Source: Synergistaceae bacterium (GTDB lineage: Bacteria > Synergistota > Synergistia > Synergistales > Synergistaceae). Taken from it: a stretch of 20,969 bases of DNA. The notes under the pieces were generated by a model. That model saw nothing but the letters and a program-made list of their open reading frames with translations, ran no database searches and was not told the origin of the DNA. The stretch spans positions 1-20,969 of the forward strand of contig JAISQP010000072.1 in NCBI GenBank assembly GCA_031274115.1, written 5' to 3'. Shown one piece after another: positions 14,500 through 20,969 of this stretch. The first letter of the stretch is position 1; every line of letters begins with the position of its first letter. A program made the position numbers and the translations under genes.

Positions 14500-15342
14500 A
14501 TGAAAGTAGGCATTATCGGCGCCGGCGTCATGGGAAGCGGCATAGCGCAGACGTTCGCGTCAGTTGACGGATTCGAAGTGAAACTGTGCGACATAAGCGA
14601 AGAGATCGCGGAAAAGGGAAAGCAACGGATATCGGCTGGGCTCGAAAAATTGATCTCCAGGGGAAAAATAACGGCGGACGAGGCCGCCGCCGTCACCGCC
14701 AGGATAACGACGGGCGCCGCGGACGACGTCGGCGATTGCGGCCTGGTGCTGGAAGCGGTTCTGGAGGATATGGCCGTAAAGAAGAAGATATTCGCCCGAC
14801 TCGACGATATTTGCGAAAAAGACGTCATATTCGCGTCAAACACGTCCTCCTTGTCCCTGACGGAGTTATCGCGCGGCCTGAAGCGGGAGGTGGCCGGCAT
14901 GCACTTTTTCAACCCGGCGCCGGTAATGAAGCTGGTCGAGATAATTTCAGGGATAAATACGCCTCGCGCGCAGGCTGAGCGATTGAGGGATATCGCGGTC
15001 AATATCGGGAAGACCCCCGTAATGGTCAGCGAATCCCCCGGCTTTATCGTAAACCGCATACTGATCCCTCTCGTGAACGAAGGCGTCGCCATCTACGCGG
15101 AGGGCGCCGCTTCGGCTCAGGACATAGACGCCGCAATGAAGCTCGGAGCGGCGCATCCGATGGGCCCATTGGAGCTTGGCGATTTGATAGGCCTCGATGT
15201 CTGTCTCGCGATAATGGAAGTCTTATACCGCGAATTCGGCGATCCCAAATACCGCCCTCACCCGTTGCTTACAAAAATGGTAAGAGGAAACCTCCTGGGG
15301 CGCAAAACCGGAAAGGGATTCTACGACTACAAAACAAACTAG
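14500..15342 (+). CDS. hbd: 3-hydroxybutyryl-CoA dehydrogenase
   Basis: NAD(P)-dependent oxidation of 3-hydroxybutyryl-CoA to acetoacetyl-CoA. The product is 280 residues, the normal length of the short bacterial Hbd. It has the Rossmann motif [14 protein letters not shown] at the N-terminus, the catalytic histidine in [15 protein letters not shown], and [17 protein letters not shown] plus a C-terminal dimerisation domain ending [10 protein letters not shown]. An ATG nine bases earlier (14491) is in frame, but GGGG abuts it. The same GGGG is well placed for the ATG at 14500, where homologues begin (MKVGIIG). It is the last gene of the tightly spaced run; the following 82 bases hold no obvious terminator. 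Confidence 0.95.
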   Translation: MKVGIIGAGVMGSGIAQTFASVDGFEVKLCDISEEIAEKGKQRISAGLEKLISRGKITADEAAAVTARITTGAADDVGDCGLVLEAVLEDMAVKKKIFARLDDICEKDVIFASNTSSLSLTELSRGLKREVAGMHFFNPAPVMKLVEIISGINTPRAQAERLRDIAVNIGKTPVMVSESPGFIVNRILIPLVNEGVAIYAEGAASAQDIDAAMKLGAAHPMGPLELGDLIGLDVCLAIMEVLYREFGDPKYRPHPLLTKMVRGNLLGRKTGKGFYDYKTN

Positions 15343-15424
15343 CGGCGGCCGGCGCTGATGTCACTCGCCAAATTCAAGCGTTTGTTGTATCCTTGTTTTC
15401 TTAAAGGAAGGCGGTGGCTGTAAA

Positions 15425-16345
15425 ATGACGCGTGAAGACGAATATGTACGCCGCGAACTGCCGGCGGGTTTACGGTTGCTGGATCTTCCGCAGGCTATGA
15501 CAGGATTCAGGCAATTCATCGCGTCCTGGTTTTTTGTGGACCCGTCGGGGCGGAGAATTCTGGTCGACCCCGGGCCGGCGAGCAGTATAGATCTGCTTCT
15601 GGATAAGCTCTCAGAGGTGACGGACGGAGTCGACCTCGTTCTGCTGACTCACATCCACCTGGATCACTCCGGCGGAATCGGCCAGTTTTGCGAGCGGCGC
15701 AGAGAGGCGAAGGTCCTTGCCCACCCGAAGGCGCGCAGACATCTGCTGGACCCTGGCAAATTATGGTCAGCCTCCATTCATACGCTCGGAGACATAGCGA
15801 AAATGTACGGCGAGCCGGCGCCGCTCGACCCCGGCGCTCTGCTGGAAGGATGCGAGGTCCCCGGCGTAACGACGATCGAAACGCCGGGGCACGCTCCGCA
15901 CCACCTGTCGTTCATAGCTCCATTCGAAGGCGAAAAACTCTTTTTTGCGGGGGAGGCGGCCGGGCTTTGCATCCCGATGGAGACGGCGAGCTCTCCGTAC
16001 ATCCATCCCACGACGCCGCCAAAATACGACCACGCGACAGCGCGCGACTCTCTCTGCAAACTCGAAGCGGCAATCTCCGGCGATGAGCTCCTGTGCTACT
16101 CGCATTGGGGCCTCTCCCGAGACGCCAGAACCATGATCTCTCTGGCGAAAAAACAGATCGATGAATGGCTGAAGATCATTTCCGGCATGGCGGATCAGCC
16201 GGAAGACGCCATAGTCGACCGGCTGCTGTCCGAAGACCCTCTCCTTAGCGGATACGCCGATCTCCCCGACGACCTGCGGGAAAGAGAGCGCATATTCATT
16301 CGAAGCAGCGTCACCGGCTTCCTGATGTATATAGCTGAAGGTTGA
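15425..16345 (+). CDS. Metallo-beta-lactamase-fold hydrolase
   Basis: A 306-residue MBL-fold hydrolase with unknown substrate. The dinuclear metal motif is THIHLDHSGG (H76, H78, D80, H81), with H156 in PGHAPHH. The bridging aspartate of the usual F-x-G-D motif is glutamate here (FFAGEAAG, E177). A C-terminal YSHWG holds a further histidine, and a helical tail of about 70 residues follows. AAGGAAGG lies about a dozen bases before the ATG. It is 82 bases after hbd, so it may be the last operon gene. Given the 4-hydroxybutyrate context, a lactonase (gamma-butyrolactone) or acyl-CoA thioesterase is conceivable, but the sequence does not establish this. Confidence 0.8.
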   Translation: MTREDEYVRRELPAGLRLLDLPQAMTGFRQFIASWFFVDPSGRRILVDPGPASSIDLLLDKLSEVTDGVDLVLLTHIHLDHSGGIGQFCERRREAKVLAHPKARRHLLDPGKLWSASIHTLGDIAKMYGEPAPLDPGALLEGCEVPGVTTIETPGHAPHHLSFIAPFEGEKLFFAGEAAGLCIPMETASSPYIHPTTPPKYDHATARDSLCKLEAAISGDELLCYSHWGLSRDARTMISLAKKQIDEWLKIISGMADQPEDAIVDRLLSEDPLLSGYADLPDDLRERERIFIRSSVTGFLMYIAEG

Positions 16346-16370
16346 CACGGGGGCGTGAGAGCTGTAGCAT
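16342..16370 (+). promoter_or_regulatory. Sigma-70 promoter of the ABC-F gene
   Basis: TTGACA (16342-16347), exactly 17 bases, then TAGCAT (16365-16370). The -35 overlaps the stop codon of the preceding hydrolase gene. The predicted start is at about 16377, giving a leader of about 258 bases before the ABC-F start codon. Confidence 0.7.
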
Positions 16371-16394
16371 TGCGTCATGCGGTAAAATTTTTTC

Positions 16395-16454
16395 ATGAGG
16401 TGTATTTACTGGTATGAAGAACTAAAACCGAATATTTATGAAGCAGGGGCATGA
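16395..16454 (+). CDS. 19-residue leader peptide of the ABC-F attenuator
   Basis: ATG at 16395 to TGA at 16452-16454, encoding MRCIYWYEELKPNIYEAGA. It begins about 18 bases after the predicted transcription start. Its stop codon forms the first bases of a hairpin, a typical geometry for a translated attenuator in which a stalled ribosome changes RNA folding. Against it: there is no good Shine-Dalgarno sequence before the ATG. A second short ORF of 19 codons (16438-16497) overlaps it and is an alternative. Confidence 0.45.
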   Translation: MRCIYWYEELKPNIYEAGA

Positions 16455-16480
16455 CCGCCTTTTTGCGGTCAGGTTATTTT
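16452..16480 (+). terminator. First leader hairpin, terminator-like
   Basis: TGACCGC (16452-16458) pairs with GCGGTCA (16465-16471) over CTTTTT, followed by GGTTATTTT. The U-run is imperfect. It begins on the leader-peptide stop codon, so ribosome position would decide whether it forms. Confidence 0.5.
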
Positions 16481-16598
16481 GTGAAGGCTTATTTTGATAT
16501 TAAGCGATTTAAATGGGCTTTTATGTGTTCCTTGCTCGTTCGGTTGAGTTCTTGAGATTTATCTGTTCTCTGATACTTCGCTTTGCGCGTCATATTTG

Positions 16599-16634
16599 CG
16601 CCTTCCGGACGACTTGGGTTCGGGAGGCGTTTTT
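16599..16634 (+). terminator. Attenuator hairpin containing the ABC-F ribosome binding site
   Basis: CGCCTTCCG (16599-16607) pairs with CGGGAGGCG (16621-16629) with one U-G pair, followed by TTTTT and immediately the ATG at 16635. The GGGAGG used to start ABC-F translation is in the 3' arm, so folding would both stop transcription and hide the ribosome binding site. GCGC at 16585-16588 could pair with GCGC at 16598-16601, an alternative fold that would open the stem. Confidence 0.65.
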
Positions 16635-18125
16635 ATGAGTTCATCATTTCTTCTCAAAGCCGTGAATATTTATAAAGCTTACGGTGACAGAGTTATATTC
16701 AAAATCAGTAATTTAGAGCTTTTTAGCGGAGACAAGATAGGGCTCGTCGGATACAACGGCGCGGGGAAGAGCACTCTGCTCTCGGCGCTGGCGGGAGAGA
16801 CGGAGTTGGACGGAGGACGCGTCGACGTCCGGGGGAAAGTTACGATGATCCGTCAGGAGCAGGACTCTGACGAGCTCAGAAAATTTGCTGCCCCCGGCGC
16901 GCGCTGTGGCAGGCGCGTGTTCGAAGCTCCTTCGCTCTCAGAGCGCCCCAGCGGAGGGGAACTGACCAGAGCCGCGATAGCCGAGGCGTTTGCGGGAAAA
17001 CCGGACGTGATCTTCGCGGACGAGCCTTCCACGAACCTCGACTGGCAGGGAGCGGAGGATCTGCGCCGGACGCTCCATTCGTTCAAGGGCGCTCTCGTGC
17101 TGGTCTCTCACGACAGGGACCTTCTGGACTATCTATGCGGCAGGATTTGGGAGCTCGAGGACGGAGATCTCAGGGTCTTTCCGGGGAATTACTCGGCGTG
17201 GCGGCTTCAGGAGGAGCGCGAGCGAGACTTTGCGGCGTTCGAGTACGAGGAGTACAGGCGGGAGCGGAAGCGTCTCCGGGAAGCCGCGAGAATGGCGAGC
17301 GACCGGGCGGCGAGGGCGGCGAAGCCCCCTTCTCGGATGTCGCCGAGCGAAGCGCGAATTAACCCCGGCAAGGGTCTCAAGGCGCAGGGCGTTTTGAAGG
17401 CAACCGCCAGGGTCATCTCGAAGCGCGCGGATATGCTCGAAAAAAAAGACCGCCCGATGGATCTGCCGGAGATAAAGATGACGCTGGGCGTATCCGAGCG
17501 AGTCGCCTCAGACGCGGTAATCAGGGCGTCCGGGCTCACTGTCGCGTTCGATGACAGGGTGATTCTGGACGACGCGAGCTTCGAGGTAAAAACCGGCAAG
17601 CGCACGATCCTGCTCGGCCCGAACGGCAGCGGCAAGACGACGTTATTCGGCCTGATCGAATGCGGGGAACCTCCTATAAAGAGGGCTTCGGGCGCGAGAA
17701 TCGGGTATTTCAAACAGGGACACGAATCTATCGACCGATCGCGCACAATCCTCGAGAACGTGAGATTGACGTCGGACCTGCAAGAACACGAGGTTCGGAC
17801 GATATTGGCGCGCCTGGAGATAAAGGGCGACGCGGTTTACAAAAAATGCGGACTGCTCTCCGGAGGCGAGCGGGCCAAGGTCGCCTTCGCCGCGCTCTTT
17901 GCCTCGAACCTCAACACACTGCTGTTGGACGAGCCGACGAATCACATAGACCTCTACACGACGGAAGCGCTCGAAGAGCTTCTCCTGGCGTGGAAGGGCG
18001 CTCTCCTGCTGGCGACGCATGACAGGAGACTCGCAGAAAGGGTCGGAGACCGCCTCCTGATAATTGAGAACGAAAAAATCAGGACATTCGAGGGAACGTT
18101 AGCGGAATACGCGGATATTGGTTAA
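16635..18125 (+). CDS. ABC-F ribosomal protection protein, antibiotic-resistance (Vga/Lsa/VmlR-like) type
   Basis: Soluble twin-ATPase protein of 496 residues that is expected to bind the ribosomal E site and displace peptidyl-transferase antibiotics (lincosamide, pleuromutilin or streptogramin A classes in the known group). Domain 1 has Walker A GYNGAGKST (39-47), a shortened region with signature PSGGELTRAAIAEAF, ADEPSTNLD and VSHDRDLLDYL. A basic linker with PSRMSPSEARINPGKGLK and DMLEKKDRPMDLPEIKM follows. Domain 2 has GPNGSGKTT, LSGGERAKVAFA, LLLDEPTNHID and ATHDRRL. There is no long arm insertion and no C-terminal extension. The frame is open from a TTG at 16596, but that lies in the attenuator; the ATG at 16635 has the GGGAGG site. 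The first roughly 100 bases are visibly richer in A and T than the rest. Confidence 0.85.
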   Translation: MSSSFLLKAVNIYKAYGDRVIFKISNLELFSGDKIGLVGYNGAGKSTLLSALAGETELDGGRVDVRGKVTMIRQEQDSDELRKFAAPGARCGRRVFEAPSLSERPSGGELTRAAIAEAFAGKPDVIFADEPSTNLDWQGAEDLRRTLHSFKGALVLVSHDRDLLDYLCGRIWELEDGDLRVFPGNYSAWRLQEERERDFAAFEYEEYRRERKRLREAARMASDRAARAAKPPSRMSPSEARINPGKGLKAQGVLKATARVISKRADMLEKKDRPMDLPEIKMTLGVSERVASDAVIRASGLTVAFDDRVILDDASFEVKTGKRTILLGPNGSGKTTLFGLIECGEPPIKRASGARIGYFKQGHESIDRSRTILENVRLTSDLQEHEVRTILARLEIKGDAVYKKCGLLSGGERAKVAFAALFASNLNTLLLDEPTNHIDLYTTEALEELLLAWKGALLLATHDRRLAERVGDRLLIIENEKIRTFEGTLAEYADIG

Positions 18126-18171
18126 TGTAAGACAAGCCCTACACTCACATTTTATCGATAATATCGCGGGC

Positions 18172-18216
18172 AAAAAAGAGCGACGGCCGAAATAACCGAT
18201 TATTTCGACCGTCGCT
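18172..18216. terminator. Convergent-gene terminator
   Basis: A long stem: AGCGACGG-C-CGAAATAA (18179-18195) pairs with TTATTTCG-A-CCGTCGCT (18200-18216) with one mismatch and a four-base loop. On the minus strand a six-T run follows directly (18177-18172), ending the ATPase transcript. The plus-strand tail is weaker but may serve the ABC-F transcript. Confidence 0.85.
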
Positions 18217-18246
18217 TCATGACTTTTATCGCAAAAGACGCCCTTT

Positions 18247-19617
18247 TTACTCCTTGATGTGCTCCTTTATCTCGTCCAGCGAGACTCTTGTCAGTTCTCC
18301 TCTTGGAAGAGTCGAGAGTATATCCCACGCCATATCTAGGGAGTAGCCTATCTCACGGTCCTCGTCCTTGCCCTGCTTGAGAAATCTTTTCTCGAAGAAC
18401 TCGCCAAACGTGATGGACTGTTTATCGGTCTTCGAGAGCTCGTCCTCGCCTACTACGCCGGCAAGAGAGCGGACGTCCTGCACCCTGCTGTACGACGCGA
18501 AGAGCTGGCTCGCGAGGTTCGGGTGATCGTCCCGTGTGTAGCCCTTCCCAATGCCGTCTTTCATGAGGCGCGACAGACTTGTGAGAACGTCTATGGGCGG
18601 GTAGATCCCCTTCCCCTCCAGTTCCCGGCTCAAGACTATCTGTCCCTCGGTTATGAAACCGGTCAGATCCGGAATAGGATGGGTTATGTCGTCGTTCGGC
18701 ATCGTCAGGATCGGCAATTGCGTCACGCTCCCGCTGATCCCGCGAACGACGCCGGCCCTCTCGTACAAGGACGCCAGATCGCTGTAAAGATACGCGGGGT
18801 AACCCTTGCGGCTCGGGACCTCTCCGGCGGCGACGCCAAGCTCTCGCAGCGCCTCGCAGTAGCTTGTCATATCCGTTATCACGACGAGCACGTGCATACC
18901 CAGCTCGTACGCCATATACTCAGCCGCGGAAAGAGCCATGCGCGGGGTGGCGATGCGTTCGATGACGGGGTCGTCCGCCAGATTGAGGAACGTGACGATG
19001 TTGTTGGATCGCCCCTTCTCTGACAGCTCTCTTTGAAAGAACTCCGCGTCGTCGTGCTTTATTCCTATGCCGGCGAACACCACGGCGAAGTTCTCGGAGG
19101 TCATCAGCCGGGATTGGGTCGCGATCTGCACTGCAAGCTGATTGTGAGGAAGCCCGTTGCCGGAGAAGATGGGCAGCTTCTGTCCGCGTATCAGCGTCGT
19201 GAGCGTATCGATGGCCGAAATCCCTGTGTGAATGAAGTCCTTAGGGTACTGGCGCGCCATCGGGTTCAGCGGCATTCCGTTCACGTCAACGCGTTTGCCG
19301 CCGAAGACCGGACCGCAGCCGTCGGCGGGTTCCCCGAGGCCGTTGAAAGTGCGGCCGACGATGAAGGGAGAGAGCTGGACCTCCAGAGACTTGCGAAGGA
19401 AACGTATCCTGGTCTTGCTCGGGATGAGGTCGTCCGTCCCGGCAAAAACCTGAATCAAAGTGGCTTTGTTCGAGAGCGAGACTACCCTGCCGCGGCGGAT
19501 TTTTCCGCCGGCGACCCGCACGTCGACCAGCTCGCCGTAAAAGGCGTCCGGAGTGTTCTCTACCAGGATAAATGGGCCGTTTATTTGGGTTATTCCAATA
19601 TATTCGGACTGAGGCAT
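18247..19617 (-). CDS. ntpB: V/A-type ATP synthase subunit B
   Basis: Non-catalytic nucleotide-binding subunit of the V1/A1 headpiece, alternating with subunit A. The 456-residue length is standard. As expected for B, the P-loop is degenerate (FSGNGLPHNQLAVQIA). Other landmarks are PLNPMARQYPKDFIHTGISAID, the Y-P-A-Y-L-Y-S-D-L-A-S-L-Y-E-R-A-G stretch and GSVTQLPILTMPNDDITHPIPDLTGFITEGQI. The ATG overlaps the subunit A stop by one base (TAATG). Normally subunit D follows B in such operons; here a strong terminator comes 30 bases after B instead. Confidence 0.96.
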   Translation of the reverse strand: MPQSEYIGITQINGPFILVENTPDAFYGELVDVRVAGGKIRRGRVVSLSNKATLIQVFAGTDDLIPSKTRIRFLRKSLEVQLSPFIVGRTFNGLGEPADGCGPVFGGKRVDVNGMPLNPMARQYPKDFIHTGISAIDTLTTLIRGQKLPIFSGNGLPHNQLAVQIATQSRLMTSENFAVVFAGIGIKHDDAEFFQRELSEKGRSNNIVTFLNLADDPVIERIATPRMALSAAEYMAYELGMHVLVVITDMTSYCEALRELGVAAGEVPSRKGYPAYLYSDLASLYERAGVVRGISGSVTQLPILTMPNDDITHPIPDLTGFITEGQIVLSRELEGKGIYPPIDVLTSLSRLMKDGIGKGYTRDDHPNLASQLFASYSRVQDVRSLAGVVGEDELSKTDKQSITFGEFFEKRFLKQGKDEDREIGYSLDMAWDILSTLPRGELTRVSLDEIKEHIKE

Positions 19618-20969
19618 TATTTTGCGCCCTCCTGTTCACGGGTTCGCTCAGTTTCAACCCTGTTAAGGTGGCTGTCCAGATTCGCGCGCGCCTTTTCGAA
19701 CGCTTCCGCGTCTTCAGCGGGTATCTCGCGAAGGTGAGTAAGATCGGCCACGGCGTCGCTGTCGCGTATGAGCGAAATCGGAACGCCCTGCCTGACGAGC
19801 GAAAGTCCTCTGTCGTAGAAGTACATTATCAAATCCAGTATCGCAAAACCCTTCGACGGGGACGAATAGGAGTCAGAGCCGAACGCCGCCTGCTGGAGAT
19901 AGCCATTTTTTACAAGAAACGCGGTGTACGCCAGAAGCCTCTGATCGTCGGGGAGAACGTCCTCTCCGACCAGCCTTATTACCTGCTGAATCTTTTCGTC
20001 CTCCATGAGTATCGCGCGGGATTTCTCGCGCAGTTCGCCCCATCTGGGCTCCACGTTGCTCTGGAACCAGGTCTCCACCTCCTGCGCATACTCGCTGTAC
20101 GAGTCGAGCCAGGATATCGCGGGAAAGTGGCGGGCGTTCGCGAGGTTCTTATCTAGCCCCCAGAAACAACGAATGAAGCGCTTCGTGTGACGGGTAACCG
20201 GTTCCGTGAAGTCGCCGCCGGGCGGCGATACCGCGCCGATTATGGAGACGCTGCCGTTCTCGCCGTACTCAGTCACCACGCGCCCGGCGCGCTCGTAGAA
20301 CTCAGCCAGACGCGACGGGAGATAGGCGGGGAAGCCCTCTTCCGCGGGAATCTCTTCGAGGCGCCCGGATATCTCGCGCAGCGCCTCCGCCCAACGGGAG
20401 GTCGAGTCGGCCATCAGCGCGACGTCATAACCCATGTCCCGGAAGTACTCAGCTATGGTGATGCCGGTGTATATTGACGCCTCCCGCGCCGCTACGGGCA
20501 TGTTCGACGTGTTGGCAACCAGTATGGTTCTTTCCATAAGCGGTCTGCCGGAGCGAGGATCCTCTAAGACCGGGAACTGCTCGAGGACGTCGGTCATCTC
20601 GTTGCCCCTCTCCCCGCAGCCAATGTAGACGACGATCTGAGCCTCGCTCCACTTGGCGAGCTGATGCTGCGTCACGGTCTTTCCTGTTCCAAAGCCGCCG
20701 GGAATAGCAGCGGTTCCGCCTTTGGCAAGCGGGAAGAGCCCGTCTATCACCCTCTGCCCAGTCACTAGAGGTTCATCCGGCAGAAGGCGCTCTCTGTAAG
20801 GACGGGGGGTTCGAACGGGCCAGCGCTGCGTAAGCGGCACGTCTATCACACGACCGGGTCCGGTCTCGACTTTCGCGACTATTCCATCGCTCGATATCTT
20901 TCCGTTCGGGGCAACCCATGTTATCTCCCCCTCCACGTTCGCCGGACATATAACGCGATGAAGGACAAG
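19617..20969 (-). CDS. ntpA: V/A-type ATP synthase subunit A, catalytic (partial, N-terminus beyond the window)
   Basis: Catalytic ATPase subunit of the rotary V/A-type enzyme. The frame stays open to the right edge (reading ...[20 protein letters not shown]), so about the first quarter is missing. Visible landmarks: [33 protein letters not shown], the P-loop GGFGTGKT, the catalytic glutamate in [49 protein letters not shown] and [12 protein letters not shown]. The C-terminal helical domain ends at a TAA that shares one base with the subunit B start codon. Such enzymes work as ATP-driven H+ or Na+ pumps or as synthases in anaerobes; the ion cannot be judged without the K and I subunits. Confidence 0.96.
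   Translation of the reverse strand, partial: LVLHRVICPANVEGEITWVAPNGKISSDGIVAKVETGPGRVIDVPLTQRWPVRTPRPYRERLLPDEPLVTGQRVIDGLFPLAKGGTAAIPGGFGTGKTVTQHQLAKWSEAQIVVYIGCGERGNEMTDVLEQFPVLEDPRSGRPLMERTILVANTSNMPVAAREASIYTGITIAEYFRDMGYDVALMADSTSRWAEALREISGRLEEIPAEEGFPAYLPSRLAEFYERAGRVVTEYGENGSVSIIGAVSPPGGDFTEPVTRHTKRFIRCFWGLDKNLANARHFPAISWLDSYSEYAQEVETWFQSNVEPRWGELREKSRAILMEDEKIQQVIRLVGEDVLPDDQRLLAYTAFLVKNGYLQQAAFGSDSYSSPSKGFAILDLIMYFYDRGLSLVRQGVPISLIRDSDAVADLTHLREIPAEDAEAFEKARANLDSHLNRVETERTREQEGAK

Noticed and set aside
16596..16634. TTG start giving a 13-residue longer ABC-F protein
   Set aside because: It would lie within the attenuator hairpin and has no ribosome binding site; the ATG at 16635 has GGGAGG at correct spacing and homologues begin there.
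1..20969. CRISPR arrays, tRNA or rRNA genes, prophage genes
   Set aside because: No regularly spaced repeats, cloverleaf structures with acceptor/T-arm sequences, rRNA segments or phage-type proteins were seen on either strand.

Overview
The window is GC-rich bacterial DNA, with many ATA (Ile) and AGG (Arg) codons despite the high GC. Three things together suggest an anaerobic amino-acid or organic-acid fermenter, most likely a Synergistota member or a GC-rich clostridial relative: a Liv-type amino-acid ABC transporter, a V/A-type ATPase, and a fermentative crotonyl-CoA cluster built around 4-hydroxybutyryl-CoA dehydratase. This taxonomic reading is inference; there is no rRNA or other phylogenetic marker here.

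Layout, left to right. (1) 1-3367, minus strand: livK-livH-livM-livG, a branched-chain or other amino-acid ABC importer, with livG cut by the window edge; its promoter is at about 3420-3449. (2) 3450-3954: a gene-poor but structured stretch. Two inward-facing extended -10 promoters begin at the two arms of a 10-bp inverted repeat. Between them lie a 39-codon minus-strand ORF with an excellent ribosome binding site and a plus-strand RNA ending in a strong terminator. This layout resembles a type I toxin-antitoxin locus. (3) 3955-5559: an intact IS4/IS1634-like transposase ORF behind a near-consensus promoter, in which both expected catalytic aspartates appear to be glycines. (4) 5560-6042: two hairpins, a sigma-54-like element, short direct repeats and a structured leader.

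(5) 6043-15342, plus strand: nine closely packed genes that look like one operon. They encode E1-alpha, E1-beta, a zinc MDR dehydrogenase, a lipoyl-less E2 acyltransferase, an iron alcohol dehydrogenase, 4-hydroxybutyryl-CoA dehydratase, thiolase, crotonase and 3-hydroxybutyryl-CoA dehydrogenase. The last four connect 4-hydroxybutyryl-CoA to crotonyl-CoA, 3-hydroxybutyryl-CoA, acetoacetyl-CoA and two acetyl-CoA. The first part resembles a butanediol/acetoin dehydrogenase module but lacks a lipoyl domain and E3. No CoA-transferase is present. A metallo-beta-lactamase-fold hydrolase follows at 15425-16345.

(6) 16342-18125: a promoter, a 19-codon leader peptide, two terminator-like hairpins (the second holds the ribosome binding site) and an antibiotic-resistance-type ABC-F protein. 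This looks like ribosome-mediated attenuation. (7) 18172-20969, minus strand: terminator, then V-type ATPase subunits B and A (A is cut by the right edge). Subunit D does not follow B.

The most promising observations are the toxin-antitoxin-like locus at 3528-3810, the attenuated ABC-F gene, the strongly promoted but apparently catalytically dead transposase, and the fusion of a lipoyl-less 2-oxoacid/acetoin-type dehydrogenase with a 4-hydroxybutyrate pathway.
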